A stretch of 40,927 nt of DNA from positions 1 to 40,927 of the forward strand of contig WSYB01000031.1 in the NCBI GenBank assembly GCA_009773645.1, given 5' to 3'. The notes under the pieces were generated by a model that did not search any database, was not told where the DNA came from, and was given only the letters and a program-made list of their open reading frames with translations. The stretch is from Geobacteraceae bacterium. GTDB taxonomy: Bacteria > Desulfobacterota > Desulfuromonadia > Geobacterales > Geobacteraceae. This document shows, one piece after another, positions 18,563-27,047 of this stretch. Position 1 is the first letter of the stretch. Every line of letters begins with the position of its first letter. A program made the translations under genes and the position numbers.

Positions 18563-20182
18563 TTACATGGGGTTTCCCGATGCATTCCCTATGGTTCGTC
18601 CGCGGATCAGATTTTCGATCTGAAGGGGTGAAGGGCGCTTGCCGAATTTATGGCTTCTCCTTGCTTCCGCCTCAATATTTTCCAGCATCGCCACCAAACG
18701 GTCGATGGCTGTTATCCTGTAAAATTTCCCAATCTGGCTCCCTATCTTCGAAAGGTCGGACCCTTCCTGGAATACAATGACCCCGTATACCGAAATGTCC
18801 CACGGACTCCGCTTCTTCACGATGTGCATGAGACTCATGCAGTATTCGTTCACCTGGTGGAAGGGGTTGTCTCCCCAGAGGCTGTCAATCTGTTTTTTCC
18901 CCATCTCGTTGCGGCAAAACCATTTGTCGTTTTCAATGTCCCCATCGGAATCTATAGTCCCAAGGTAATTTTTTGCCTCGATGACAATCAGGCATTCTTT
19001 GCTTACGACAATGCAATCGGTGAACTGGCTGTAATTTTTACCGGCGGCAACATTAAAGCTGTTTATCAGGAGCCATTCTCCCTTCAGGTATTTAGGGCTT
19101 TTATAGATACATTCGAACATCTTCTGTTCAAAGGCGTTTGAAAATTTTGTTTTAACCGCGTATTCCAGCGCATTATAAGTTTCTTTTTTGTCCTTGTCTG
19201 AGGCTCCTTCAAATTCCGCAATCTTAGCCCGCAGAATCTCCATTTCCTGCTTGGATTTATTCAGTTCTTCATGCAATTTTGCTGATTGTTCCTGTTTTCC
19301 CTCTTCAATTTCCTTGATAACGTCTTCGGCAAACTTCTTATATTGATAATCGTCCTTTACTTTTTGTTCCAGTTCTTTAATTCTATTGAGGTATATTTCA
19401 AATTGTGCGGATGTGTACCTGTTCTGCTCTTCCAGTTGGTAGTTCTTTTCCTCCAGGAGCTTCAGGTAGTTGTCGGCGTTATTGATCAATTCATACTCAC
19501 GCTGCTTGGCGGTCCATAACTGCAAGCGTCTTATTCCGAGCGACAGTTCTAAAACCAGCCAGATCAAAAATCCGCCCAGCAGGCATACCTGCATGGTTTT
19601 CAGGTAATACTTCCAGGGTCCTGCATCTTTAAAGGGCTCCTTGATCCACTGGCTGTAATCCTCGCCGAAGCTGTGGGGCATGTTGCTGAGGATATACAGA
19701 CGGCCAATAATCTCGCCCTGGTTCGTCGCAGTATTTCGGCGTACGCCTGGTTTTTGCCGTTCAGTGGGTAGGGGGATGGCCCCTTGCAGCACTACGTATG
19801 GTTCCTTCACCAGATCGGCGGGAGTTGGGAACTTTCGCCAATTCAGATCAGGGTTGGAGGAATAGAGAATTTTCTGGTCGGGGCAATCCTGTTTTCCCGC
19901 CGGACAATCTGTGATGACGAATCCGAATACCCCAAAATTGCTGTCCAATACCTGTTGCAATGCCACTATATCGTTCATGATCAGATAGTATGACAGCCTT
20001 GTCCTTAACTGGTCGGACAGGAAATTGAGATCGGTGGTATGGATCTTAAACAGCGCTTTGTTGTAATGATTATCGTAATTCTCCCTGTTGAGAGGTTGTG
20101 CAATTACTATGGACAGCGCCATGATGATGGAAAACCTCAGGATAATATAGAAGAACTGCCTTATGGACATTACTTTTCCCAT
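18563..20182 (-). CDS. Two-TM receptor-like protein with coiled coil and NERD nuclease domain
   Basis: A 539-residue protein. TM1 is at about 6-28, a 165-residue extracytoplasmic domain follows, and TM2 is at about 194-216. A long charged coiled coil (about 222-325) leads to a C-terminal NERD domain (about 345-475). The extracytoplasmic part has the style of small sensory domains of membrane receptors. In the NERD domain the PD-(D/E)XK-like residues are visible: Asp389 (FTDCIVV), Glu402 and Lys404 (VIEAKNY), and the family-typical NPFHQ near 439-443. This is inferred to be a membrane receptor whose output is a nuclease-like domain; activity and target are unknown. The ATG at 20182 has AAGGA 10 nt upstream. 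The gene is visibly more A/T-rich than its neighbours, which may indicate acquisition. It lies on the opposite strand to the surrounding LPS genes. Confidence 0.85.
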   Translation of the reverse strand: MGKVMSIRQFFYIILRFSIIMALSIVIAQPLNRENYDNHYNKALFKIHTTDLNFLSDQLRTRLSYYLIMNDIVALQQVLDSNFGVFGFVITDCPAGKQDCPDQKILYSSNPDLNWRKFPTPADLVKEPYVVLQGAIPLPTERQKPGVRRNTATNQGEIIGRLYILSNMPHSFGEDYSQWIKEPFKDAGPWKYYLKTMQVCLLGGFLIWLVLELSLGIRRLQLWTAKQREYELINNADNYLKLLEEKNYQLEEQNRYTSAQFEIYLNRIKELEQKVKDDYQYKKFAEDVIKEIEEGKQEQSAKLHEELNKSKQEMEILRAKIAEFEGASDKDKKETYNALEYAVKTKFSNAFEQKMFECIYKSPKYLKGEWLLINSFNVAAGKNYSQFTDCIVVSKECLIVIEAKNYLGTIDSDGDIENDKWFCRNEMGKKQIDSLWGDNPFHQVNEYCMSLMHIVKKRSPWDISVYGVIVFQEGSDLSKIGSQIGKFYRITAIDRLVAMLENIEAEARRSHKFGKRPSPLQIENLIRGRTIGNASGNPM

Positions 20183-20310
20183 CAATGGTTAATCCTTGAT
20201 TTTTTTTATTACTCTGCATCTTTTCCCAATGATTTTGCAAGAGCTAATTCCGCCGGAAATGGTAAAATAATTATGAACAACGGCTTCGATGGGTTAAGAT
20301 TAATCCCCCG

Positions 20311-20329
20311 TCTTCAATCTTTGTGCCAA
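20311..20329 (-). promoter_or_regulatory. Possible sigma-54-like promoter for the NERD gene
   Basis: On the minus strand, TTGGCACAAAGATTGAA matches the sigma-54 -24 box TGGCAC perfectly. The -12 element is TTGA where TTGC is expected, with correct GG-to-GN spacing of 10 nt. The leader would be about 115 nt. The -12 mismatch makes this tentative. Confidence 0.3.
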
Positions 20330-20355
20330 ATTTCCCCTTCCCCGCCACAATCCGC

Positions 20356-20384
20356 TTTACAGCCATTTTTTATGGTGTTATACT
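20356..20384 (+). promoter_or_regulatory. Sigma-70 promoter for lptC
   Basis: TTTACA (20356-20361), an ideal 17-nt spacer, and TATACT (20379-20384). The predicted transcription start, around 20391, is only about 6 nt before the lptC ATG at 20397, leaving no room for a ribosome-binding site. Confidence 0.65.
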
Positions 20385-20396
20385 CTCTTCGAAATT

Positions 20397-20972
20397 ATGA
20401 TAAAGCGGAATAAAATCAGGCAGCTTCTGGCCTTGGTTATCGTGTTGGCCGGAATATCGCTTGTGGCGGCAATCCTCTTTGAGGTGTACCGGGAAAAGCG
20501 GCCTGCAGAGCGGTTGTCTCGGCTTCCCAAAAACATTGACGTATCTCTGCAAAAAATCCATTATACCGAGACGAAGAACGGGGTGCGGAAGTGGGACCTT
20601 TTGGCCGACAAGGCGGAATACGACAAGGTGAAGGAGATCACCCGATTGACCGGTGTCCGTATGACCGTCAAAGGTGACCGCACGACAGGAGATATTGTCC
20701 TGACCGCCGACCGGGCCGATTATCTCAACAAAACCAGGGATGTAAGACTTTCCGGGAACATTGTGGCAAGAAGCGGAACGGGGATGGCGTTTTCTACGGG
20801 TCATGCGGAATATATCGCCGCCAGGTCCGTGATCCGAACCACAGATCGGGTAAGGTTCGCCGACGGTAATCTGACCGTGGAAGGGGTCGGGATGGAGCTT
20901 ATGACCGATTCAAGAAGCGTAAAAATAGTGCGGGACGTAACCGCAACAGCAAGGTCCGGGTCCGGCCGATGA
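20397..20972 (+). CDS. lptC: LPS export protein LptC
   Basis: A 191-residue bitopic inner-membrane protein of the LptB2FGC extractor, passing LPS to LptA in the periplasm. It has a single N-terminal TM helix (about 8-28) and then a periplasmic beta-jellyroll region with the LptC pattern (TKNGVRKWDLLADKAEYD, VLTADRADYLNKTRDVRLSGNI). The ATG at 20397 has no Shine-Dalgarno, in keeping with the nearly leaderless transcript predicted from the promoter at 20356. It overlaps lptA by 4 nt. In many bacteria lptC follows kdsC directly; here three genes separate them. Confidence 0.92.
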   Translation: MIKRNKIRQLLALVIVLAGISLVAAILFEVYREKRPAERLSRLPKNIDVSLQKIHYTETKNGVRKWDLLADKAEYDKVKEITRLTGVRMTVKGDRTTGDIVLTADRADYLNKTRDVRLSGNIVARSGTGMAFSTGHAEYIAARSVIRTTDRVRFADGNLTVEGVGMELMTDSRSVKIVRDVTATARSGSGR

Positions 20973-21478
20973 TGAAAACGGGAATTCTGGTCATCTCCCT
21001 TGTTCTGGCGTTAGCCGGCGGGGGCAATGCGGGTGGAGGCGCCGGCGGAGAGCGGCGCAGTCTGCCGATTCAGTTAAAGGCCGATGAACTTGTTGCCGAT
21101 AGCACTAACAGGACCGCCACTTTTGTGGGGCGGGTCTCGGCCCGGCAGGGGGACGTAACCATTTACTCCGACAGGTTGGTTATCAACTACTCCGAGCGCA
21201 ACAACGAAGTGGAGAAGGTGGAGGCGTTCGGCAACGTGCGCATCGTTCAGGGTAACCGGCTGGGAGAGGCCGGCCATGCGGTCTATGACAATAAAGCGGG
21301 TAAGATAACCCTTGATACAAACCCGAAGGTACATGAGGGGAATAATGTGGTTTCGGGGAAGGTGATCACCTATTTTGTTGACGAACAGAAAAGTATGGTT
21401 ACCGGCGGGCCGGATGTGCGCGTTGAGGCGGTCATCCATCCCAGGGATAAGGGGAAAGATGACGGCAAAAAACCTTGA
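20969..21478 (+). CDS. lptA: Periplasmic LPS-binding protein LptA
   Basis: A 169-residue periplasmic bridge protein carrying LPS from LptC to the outer membrane. The N-terminal signal peptide (about 1-21) has a hydrophobic core and a Gly/Ala-rich end. The OstA-like jellyroll motifs follow: [66 protein letters not shown]. The start overlaps the lptC stop (ATGATG at 20969; the second ATG at 20972 is also possible). The 3' end overlaps lptB by 20 nt, so the three genes are translationally coupled. Confidence 0.95.
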   Translation: MMKTGILVISLVLALAGGGNAGGGAGGERRSLPIQLKADELVADSTNRTATFVGRVSARQGDVTIYSDRLVINYSERNNEVEKVEAFGNVRIVQGNRLGEAGHAVYDNKAGKITLDTNPKVHEGNNVVSGKVITYFVDEQKSMVTGGPDVRVEAVIHPRDKGKDDGKKP

Positions 21479-22199
21479 ACGGACCCTTTACACCAGCGGG
21501 TTGAAAAAAAGTTTCGATAATCGGGCGGTTGTTAACGGCGTGGACCTGGAGGTCTCATCCGGCGAGGTGGTGGGGCTTCTGGGGCCGAACGGTGCGGGTA
21601 AGACCACCACGTTCTATATGGTGGTCGGTCTGTGCCGTCCGGACAGCGGCCAGGTATTTCTCGACGGCGAAGCCATCACGGAACTTCCCATGTATCTTCG
21701 GGCCCGCAGGGGTATTAGCTATCTTCCCCAGGAGCCCTCGGTCTTCAGAAAACTGACGGTTGAGGAAAATGTCCTGGCTGTGCTGGAAACGATGGAGCTT
21801 TCCAGCGGTCGCCGCCATGAAAGAGCGGAAGAACTCCTGGAGGATTTCAAGATAACCCATATCGCCGGGAGGAAGGGTTTCGCCCTTTCCGGCGGTGAAC
21901 GCCGCCGGGTGGAAATAGCCCGGGCACTGGCGACCAACCCCTCCTTCATTCTGCTGGATGAACCGTTTGCCGGCATAGACCCCATAGCGGTCATTGATAT
22001 CCAGAACATTATTGCCGATCTCAAAGGGAGAGGGATCGGGGTACTGATTTCGGACCACAACGTCCGGGAGACCCTTGTCGTCTGCGAAAAGGCCTATATT
22101 TTGAACGCCGGTGAAGTCCTTGAATGCGGCGACCCGGTGCAGATAGCGGAAAGCAAAAAGGCACGGGAGATATACCTGGGAGAGAAGTTCAAACTATAA
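21459..22199 (+). CDS. lptB: LPS export ABC transporter ATPase LptB
   Basis: A 246-residue cytoplasmic ATPase powering LPS extraction by LptF/LptG, whose genes lie at 38643-40891. It has Walker [10 protein letters not shown], the Q-loop in [16 protein letters not shown], signature [15 protein letters not shown], Walker [14 protein letters not shown] and the H-loop SDHNVRET. I start at the ATG at 21459 because AGGGGA precedes it; the frame extends further upstream only across lptA. The product is the usual length. rpoN follows after array J. Confidence 0.97.
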   Translation: MTAKNLERTLYTSGLKKSFDNRAVVNGVDLEVSSGEVVGLLGPNGAGKTTTFYMVVGLCRPDSGQVFLDGEAITELPMYLRARRGISYLPQEPSVFRKLTVEENVLAVLETMELSSGRRHERAEELLEDFKITHIAGRKGFALSGGERRRVEIARALATNPSFILLDEPFAGIDPIAVIDIQNIIADLKGRGIGVLISDHNVRETLVVCEKAYILNAGEVLECGDPVQIAESKKAREIYLGEKFKL

Positions 22200-22204
22200 A
22201 AACA

Positions 22205-22281
22205 GTTCTATGTTCTAGGTTCTAAGTTCAATGTTAAACATAAAGCTTAAAACGTAGAACGTAGAACGTAGAACGTAGAAC
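22205..22281. repeat. Heptanucleotide inverted-repeat array J
   Basis: It starts 5 nt after the lptB stop. The left arm has five units of GTTCTAN/GTTCAAT type (22205-22239). The right arm is four identical copies of CGTAGAA (22253-22280), the most homogeneous run in the window, which suggests recent slippage or expansion. A 13-nt A/T-rich loop separates them. Confidence 0.9.
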
Positions 22282-22293
22282 GGATGTTAAGCT

Positions 22294-23745
22294 ATGGCTA
22301 TTGAAATGCGCCAACAAATGAAGCTGGCCCAGCAACTGGTGATGACCCCCCAGTTGCAGCAGGCTATCAAGCTCCTCCAGCTTTCCAGGCTTGAGTTGCA
22401 GGATGTTGTGCGCCAGGAGTTGGAAGAGAACCCGGTGCTTGATGAGTCGCTGGAGATGGAGGAGAACAAGGAGGCCGAACAGCTTGAACTGACTGAAAAG
22501 GAAGCCGCGCCGGAGCCGGAAGCTGTTGATTTCAAGGAAGTTACAGCCGGTGAGGAAACCCTGCGCGAGATGGATTGGGAATCCTATCTGGAAGGTTACA
22601 ATTACAGCGCCGGCGAGCAATATTTTGACGACGACGACGACAGGCCTTCCTACGAAAATATCCTGACCAAAAAGAGCACACTGTTTGATCACCTGATGTG
22701 GCAGCTGAACCTGACCAGGCTCTCGGAAAAGGAAACCGAGGTCGGCACCGAGGTCATCGGCAATATCGATGAGGACGGCTATTTCCGGGCAACCCTCGCC
22801 GATGTGGCGGCGGCCTGCCAAGTGGATGAACCTTTAGTGGAAGCTGTTTTGAAAAGGGTTCAGGACTTCGATCCGCCGGGAATTGCGGCCAGAGACCTGC
22901 GGGAATGTCTCCTGCTCCAGGTGCAGCAGCTCGGCATGGAGGGGAGCCTGGTAGAAGTGCTGCTGCGTGATCATTTAAAGGATCTTGAAACCCGCAAGTA
23001 CAAACAGATAGCCCGGACGGTCGGGTGCGATATCAACGACATCCTGCTGACGGCAAAGATCATTGCGACCCTTGACCCCCAGCCCGGCCGGGTCTTCGGC
23101 CAGGATGACGTCCATTATATTTCACCCGACATATTTGTGTATAAGATCGCTGATGAGTATGTGGTGGTATTGAATGACGAGGGGCTCCCAAATCTTCGGA
23201 TCAATCCGTTATACGCCGGTGAATGGAAAGCAGGGCAGCAGGCTGACGCCAAGGTTGAGGAATACCTGAACGACAAAATCCGCTCTGCAATGTGGCTTAT
23301 CAAAAGCATCCATCAGCGGCAGCGGACCATTTACAAGGCGGCCAAAAGCATCGTAAAGTTCCAGCGCGATTTCTTCGACCGGGGTATTGAATACCTGAAA
23401 CCGCTTGTGCTGCGGGATGTTGCCGAGGATATAGGGATGCACGAGTCCACCATCAGCCGCGTTACCACGAGTAAGTATATGCAGACGCCGCAGGGGCTGT
23501 ATGAGCTGAAATATTTCTTTAACAGCGGCATTTCCACAAACGGCGGCGATTTTATCGCTTCCGAGAGCGTTAAGAACAAGATCAAAGAGATTGTAGGGTC
23601 CGAGGACCCCCGCAAACCGTACAGCGACCAGACCCTGGCTGAACTGCTGTCGGCCAATAACATCAATATTGCCCGGCGCACCGTGACAAAGTACCGGGAA
23701 ATGCTGAAAATCGGTTCGTCGTCGGAGAGAAAGAGACTTTTTTAA
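22294..23745 (+). CDS. rpoN: RNA polymerase sigma-54 factor
   Basis: The 483-residue alternative sigma factor that recognises -24/-12 promoters and needs AAA+ activators. Region I is the Gln/Leu-rich N-terminus (QQMKLAQQLVMTPQLQQAIKLLQLS) and an acidic linker (about 45-110) follows. The core-binding domain includes LDPQPGRVFG, the helix-turn-helix region has RDVAEDIGMHESTISRVTTSKYMQTPQG, and the RpoN box ARRTVTKYREML is near the C-terminus. The ATG at 22294 has only a weak ribosome site. The order lptB-rpoN-hpf-ptsN-rapZ is a widely conserved neighbourhood. Confidence 0.98.
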   Translation: MAIEMRQQMKLAQQLVMTPQLQQAIKLLQLSRLELQDVVRQELEENPVLDESLEMEENKEAEQLELTEKEAAPEPEAVDFKEVTAGEETLREMDWESYLEGYNYSAGEQYFDDDDDRPSYENILTKKSTLFDHLMWQLNLTRLSEKETEVGTEVIGNIDEDGYFRATLADVAAACQVDEPLVEAVLKRVQDFDPPGIAARDLRECLLLQVQQLGMEGSLVEVLLRDHLKDLETRKYKQIARTVGCDINDILLTAKIIATLDPQPGRVFGQDDVHYISPDIFVYKIADEYVVVLNDEGLPNLRINPLYAGEWKAGQQADAKVEEYLNDKIRSAMWLIKSIHQRQRTIYKAAKSIVKFQRDFFDRGIEYLKPLVLRDVAEDIGMHESTISRVTTSKYMQTPQGLYELKYFFNSGISTNGGDFIASESVKNKIKEIVGSEDPRKPYSDQTLAELLSANNINIARRTVTKYREMLKIGSSSERKRLF

Positions 23746-23770
23746 GAAACATTATTTTTAAGGAGGAATT

Positions 23771-24316
23771 ATGCAGATTACCACAACATTCAGACACATG
23801 GAGCCGAGTGATGCTCTGAAAAGCTATGCCGAAGAAAAGCTGGAAAGGATCAAAAAATATATCGATGAACCGACAATCGCCCAGGTTTTCCTGACCGTTG
23901 AAAAGATCCGCCACTCCGCAGAAGTTACCATAACCGCCAAAGGGATTACCATCAAGGCCGCGGAGGAGACCAACGACATGTATTCGGCCGTCGATGCCGT
24001 GGTGGACAAAATTGAGCGGCAACTGCGCCGCTACAAGGAGCGGCTCAAGGAACACAAGCCTGCTGAAGTGGTTCGTGAGCGGAAGGTTGTGAAAAGTATC
24101 GTTGAGGCCGAAAGTATCGAGCAGCGGAGGGAACCGGTAATCATCAGGACCAAAACCTTTTCCATCAAACCGATGTCCGTGGAAGAAGCCGTCATGCAGA
24201 TGGACCTTCTCCACAAGGATTTTCTTGTTTTTACCGATGCGGGCACTGAAAATATCAACGTTATCTACCGCCGTAAGGACGGTAACTATGGTCTTATCGA
24301 GCCTTCGAAAGGATAA
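23771..24316 (+). CDS. hpf: Ribosome hibernation promoting factor, long form
   Basis: A 181-residue ribosome-associated protein. The N-terminal S30AE domain (about 1-100) starts MQITTTFRHMEPSDALKSYAEEKLER and binds the 30S subunit. After a charged linker, a C-terminal dimerisation domain (about 122-180: VIIRTKTFSIKPMSVEEAVMQM, FTDAGTENINVIYRRKDGNYGLIEP) joins ribosomes into 100S particles. Two-domain length identifies the long HPF rather than the short enterobacterial form. AAGGAGG precedes the ATG at 23771. Confidence 0.96.
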   Translation: MQITTTFRHMEPSDALKSYAEEKLERIKKYIDEPTIAQVFLTVEKIRHSAEVTITAKGITIKAAEETNDMYSAVDAVVDKIERQLRRYKERLKEHKPAEVVRERKVVKSIVEAESIEQRREPVIIRTKTFSIKPMSVEEAVMQMDLLHKDFLVFTDAGTENINVIYRRKDGNYGLIEPSKG

Positions 24317-24319
24317 ATC

Positions 24320-24347
24320 GGTGACGGGTGACGCGTGACAAGTGGAA
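24320..24347. repeat. Heptanucleotide array K, single short arm
   Basis: It starts 3 nt after the hpf stop: GGTGACG twice, then CGTGACA and AGTGGAA (24320-24347). No right arm is visible before the ribosome site of ptsN. Confidence 0.75.
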
Positions 24348-24370
24348 AAGCCATCGTTGCCGGAGGATAG

Positions 24371-24832
24371 ATGAAGATTAATCTGCTCTTGCAGCCGGAG
24401 GATATAATTCCCGCTCTTTCCTCTGCAGCAAAGGAAGCGGTCCTCAATGAGCTCGCGGCAAAGGTGGTGGAGCGGCATCCCGGTCTGGACCATGCTGAAC
24501 TTCTGAAGATATTGCTTGAACGGGAAAAATTGGGGAGCACCGGCATCGGGGACGGCATTGCCATTCCCCACGGCAAGATGAAACAGGCAAAAGGCCTTGT
24601 GCTGGTCTTTGGCAGAAGCCTTTCCGGCGTGGATTTCAATGCCCTCGACGACAGGAAGGTGAATCTGTTCTTTCTGCTCGTCGCACCTGAAGACGCTGTC
24701 GGTATTCATCTGAAAATGCTGGCCCGGATATCACGGATACTGAAAGACCCGGCAATCCGCAAAGGGCTTCTGGAGGCTCCGGATGCCGCCGCGATTTTCA
24801 AAATCATCCGCGAACAGGACAGCCGCTATTGA
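24371..24832 (+). CDS. ptsN: Nitrogen-regulatory PTS EIIA component (EIIA-Ntr)
   Basis: A 153-residue cytoplasmic regulatory EIIA of the fructose type. The phospho-acceptor is His67 in GIAIPHGKM. It has no attached sugar-transport domain and therefore acts by binding partners according to its phosphorylation state. GGAGG lies 4-8 nt before the ATG at 24371. The end overlaps hprK by 4 nt. Phosphate should come from HPr (27132-27398) and PtsI (27379-29142) in the same cluster. Confidence 0.95.
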   Translation: MKINLLLQPEDIIPALSSAAKEAVLNELAAKVVERHPGLDHAELLKILLEREKLGSTGIGDGIAIPHGKMKQAKGLVLVFGRSLSGVDFNALDDRKVNLFFLLVAPEDAVGIHLKMLARISRILKDPAIRKGLLEAPDAAAIFKIIREQDSRY

Positions 24833-25788
24833 ATACTATCAGTCTTTCCATCGAAGTCCTCCTCAATGACGAGGAATACGGCTTGGACCTCAAGCTGATT
24901 GCAGGGAGAAAAGGGCTTCACCACAGAGTTCACAGCTCCCGCATTCAGAAACCTGGCCTGGCGCTGACCGGCTATACGGAACACCTCCATCCCGACCGGG
25001 TCCAGGTGCTGGGTAACACTGAAATTTCTTATCTGCGCCAGATCCCGGAACAGGCGGCGATTGATTACGTTGTCAAGCTGTGCGCTTTTCCGATCTCATG
25101 CTTCATAATCACCAAAGGGCTCGACCCCCCCGATTTCCTGAAGACGGAGACGGAAAAGGCCGGGATACCTCTTCTGGTGACATCCCACCAGTCATCCACC
25201 TTTATTTCCCTCATTACAAAATTTCTTGAGGAAAGGCTCCTCCCTACGACCCATATCCATGGGGTTCTGGTCGATGTTCTAGGGGTCGGTGTCCTCCTGT
25301 TGGGAAAGAGCGGTATCGGCAAGAGCGAATGCGCCCTGGATCTCGTGATCCGCGGGCACAGACTGGTGGCCGACGATGTAATCTTTATAAAAAAGAAGAT
25401 GCCGGCAGCTCTGGTCGGGCAGGCCGGAGAGACGATCCAGCATCACATGGAGATCAGGGGGCTGGGAATCATCAATATCAAGGACCTGTACGGCGTTTCC
25501 TCAATTCGTGAAAAAAAAATCATCGACATGGTGCTGGAGCTGGTCGAATGGGACCCGGTCCATGAGTACGACCGGCTGGGTATTGACGACCAGATCTACA
25601 CCATTTTAGGGGTAGGACTTCCGCATCTCAAGATCCCGGTCCGTCCCGGGCGCAACCTTACGTCCATCATCGAGGTGGCAGCCAGGAATTTCCTGCTCAA
25701 GGGGATGGGTTATCATTCGGCCAAGGAGTTTCACGAAAAACTCCTGGCGCGCATGGAAGTCCGCCCCCTGGGTGATGAGGTGGAATGA
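24829..25788 (+). CDS. hprK: HPr(Ser) kinase/phosphorylase
   Basis: A 319-residue bifunctional enzyme that phosphorylates and dephosphorylates HPr on Ser46. The N-terminal domain (about 1-135) is followed by the catalytic domain with HGVLVDVLGVGVLL, the P-loop GKSGIGKS at 159-166 and the HprK signature EIRGLGIINIKDLYG. It begins with a TTG at 24829 that overlaps the ptsN stop (TTGA), so translation is coupled. The target serine is present in the HPr encoded downstream. Confidence 0.95.
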   Translation: MNTISLSIEVLLNDEEYGLDLKLIAGRKGLHHRVHSSRIQKPGLALTGYTEHLHPDRVQVLGNTEISYLRQIPEQAAIDYVVKLCAFPISCFIITKGLDPPDFLKTETEKAGIPLLVTSHQSSTFISLITKFLEERLLPTTHIHGVLVDVLGVGVLLLGKSGIGKSECALDLVIRGHRLVADDVIFIKKKMPAALVGQAGETIQHHMEIRGLGIINIKDLYGVSSIREKKIIDMVLELVEWDPVHEYDRLGIDDQIYTILGVGLPHLKIPVRPGRNLTSIIEVAARNFLLKGMGYHSAKEFHEKLLARMEVRPLGDEVE

Positions 25789-25789
25789 G

Positions 25790-26647
25790 ATGCGGATATT
25801 GATTATTACGGGACTTTCCGGTTCCGGCAAATCCACCGCCGTACGTGCCCTGGAGGATGAAGGTTTCTTCTGCCTGGACAATTTGCCGGTTACGCTGTTC
25901 CCGACATTTATCGAACTGGTGGACAAGTCTAAGGAAAGGGTCCGTGACGTTGCCCTGGTGATGGATATCCGCGGCCGGGACTTCCTCAAGGGGTACGAGA
26001 AGGTTTTTCAGGAGATCGGGGAAGAGGGACACTCCGTTGAGATAATCTTTTTCGATGCCACCGATGAGGTGCTGATCCGGCGTTTTTCCGAGACGCGGCG
26101 CCGCCATCCTGCCCAGGAGAGCGGATCCGTGCCCGAGGGGATCCGCTTTGAGCGAGAGTTGCTTTCAGGGCTCAAGAGGATGGCCACCTTTATCATCGAC
26201 ACATCGGAATTGAACGTCCATCAGTTGAAAGAGCTGGTCATTGCCCGCATCAAAGGAGGTCAGGAGGCCAGGGAGTTGACGGTTCATCTGCAGTCGTTCG
26301 GCTACCGCTTCGGGATACCTCTTGAGTCGGACCTGGTGATGGATGTCCGGTTCCTGCCGAACCCCCATTTTGTCCCGGAACTGAAGGAGTTTTCCGGCCT
26401 CGACCCGGGGGTCAGGAATTATGTTCTGGAAAAGCCTGAGACCGCGGTTTTTCTGGGAAAGCTCACGGACATGCTGGAGTTCCTTCTGCCGGGCTACCGG
26501 CACGAGGGGAAATCTTATCTGACCATCTCCATCGGATGCACAGGCGGCAGGCACCGTTCGGTGGTCATTGCCGAAGAATTGCGTGCATTTTTCAACGGTC
26601 AAAAGGTAAACCTGAAGGTAACCCACCGCGATATGGAAAAGGGATAA
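25790..26647 (+). CDS. rapZ: RapZ-family nucleotide-binding protein
   Basis: A 285-residue member of the RapZ/YvcJ family. It has an N-terminal P-loop (ITGLSGSGKST, about 6-16) and the C-terminal hallmark IGCTGGRHRSV near 246. In E. coli RapZ steers GlmZ small RNA to RNase E and so controls GlmS; in this lineage the target is unknown. I use the ATG at 25790: the GAGGTGG at 25775-25781 serves it, and an in-frame ATG at 25772 lies within hprK. It is 1 nt beyond the hprK stop, in the conserved ptsN-hprK-rapZ context. Confidence 0.93.
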   Translation: MRILIITGLSGSGKSTAVRALEDEGFFCLDNLPVTLFPTFIELVDKSKERVRDVALVMDIRGRDFLKGYEKVFQEIGEEGHSVEIIFFDATDEVLIRRFSETRRRHPAQESGSVPEGIRFERELLSGLKRMATFIIDTSELNVHQLKELVIARIKGGQEARELTVHLQSFGYRFGIPLESDLVMDVRFLPNPHFVPELKEFSGLDPGVRNYVLEKPETAVFLGKLTDMLEFLLPGYRHEGKSYLTISIGCTGGRHRSVVIAEELRAFFNGQKVNLKVTHRDMEKG

Positions 26648-26651
26648 TGTC

Positions 26652-27047
26652 ATGATAGGATTGGTTCTGGTGACACATGCCGGGATGGCCCGCGAGTTAT
26701 TGACCGCGGCGGAAATGATCGTGGGAAAGCTTGATCTGGTCGAGACGGTAGGCATTCAACAGGATGATCCGGTCGAGGGAATAAGGAATTCCATAACCGG
26801 GGCGATTGAAAGGGTTAACGACTCCGGAGTGATAATCATGACCGACATGTTTGGCGGCACCCCCTCCAACATGAGTCTTTCCTTCCTGGAGGATAACAGG
26901 GTGGAGGTCCTGACCGGGGTCAACCTGCCGATGGTGATAAAATTCGCCGCCGAGCGCGGAAAGCGCGGTGTGGCTGAACTGGCAGGCCTGTTGAAGGAAT
27001 GCGGCAGGGAGAGTATATCGGTGGCTGGGGAGTATCTGAAGAAGTGA
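26652..27047 (+). CDS. PTS EIIA component, mannose/sorbose family
   Basis: A 131-residue stand-alone EIIA-Man-type protein. His9 in LVTHAGMA is the predicted phospho-acceptor, and IIMTDMFGGTPSNMSL is the family signature. There is no EIIB, EIIC or EIID gene nearby, so it is more likely a regulatory phospho-carrier than part of a sugar importer. It starts 4 nt after rapZ. Its stop codon lies within the first unit of array L. Confidence 0.93.
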   Translation: MIGLVLVTHAGMARELLTAAEMIVGKLDLVETVGIQQDDPVEGIRNSITGAIERVNDSGVIIMTDMFGGTPSNMSLSFLEDNRVEVLTGVNLPMVIKFAAERGKRGVAELAGLLKECGRESISVAGEYLKK

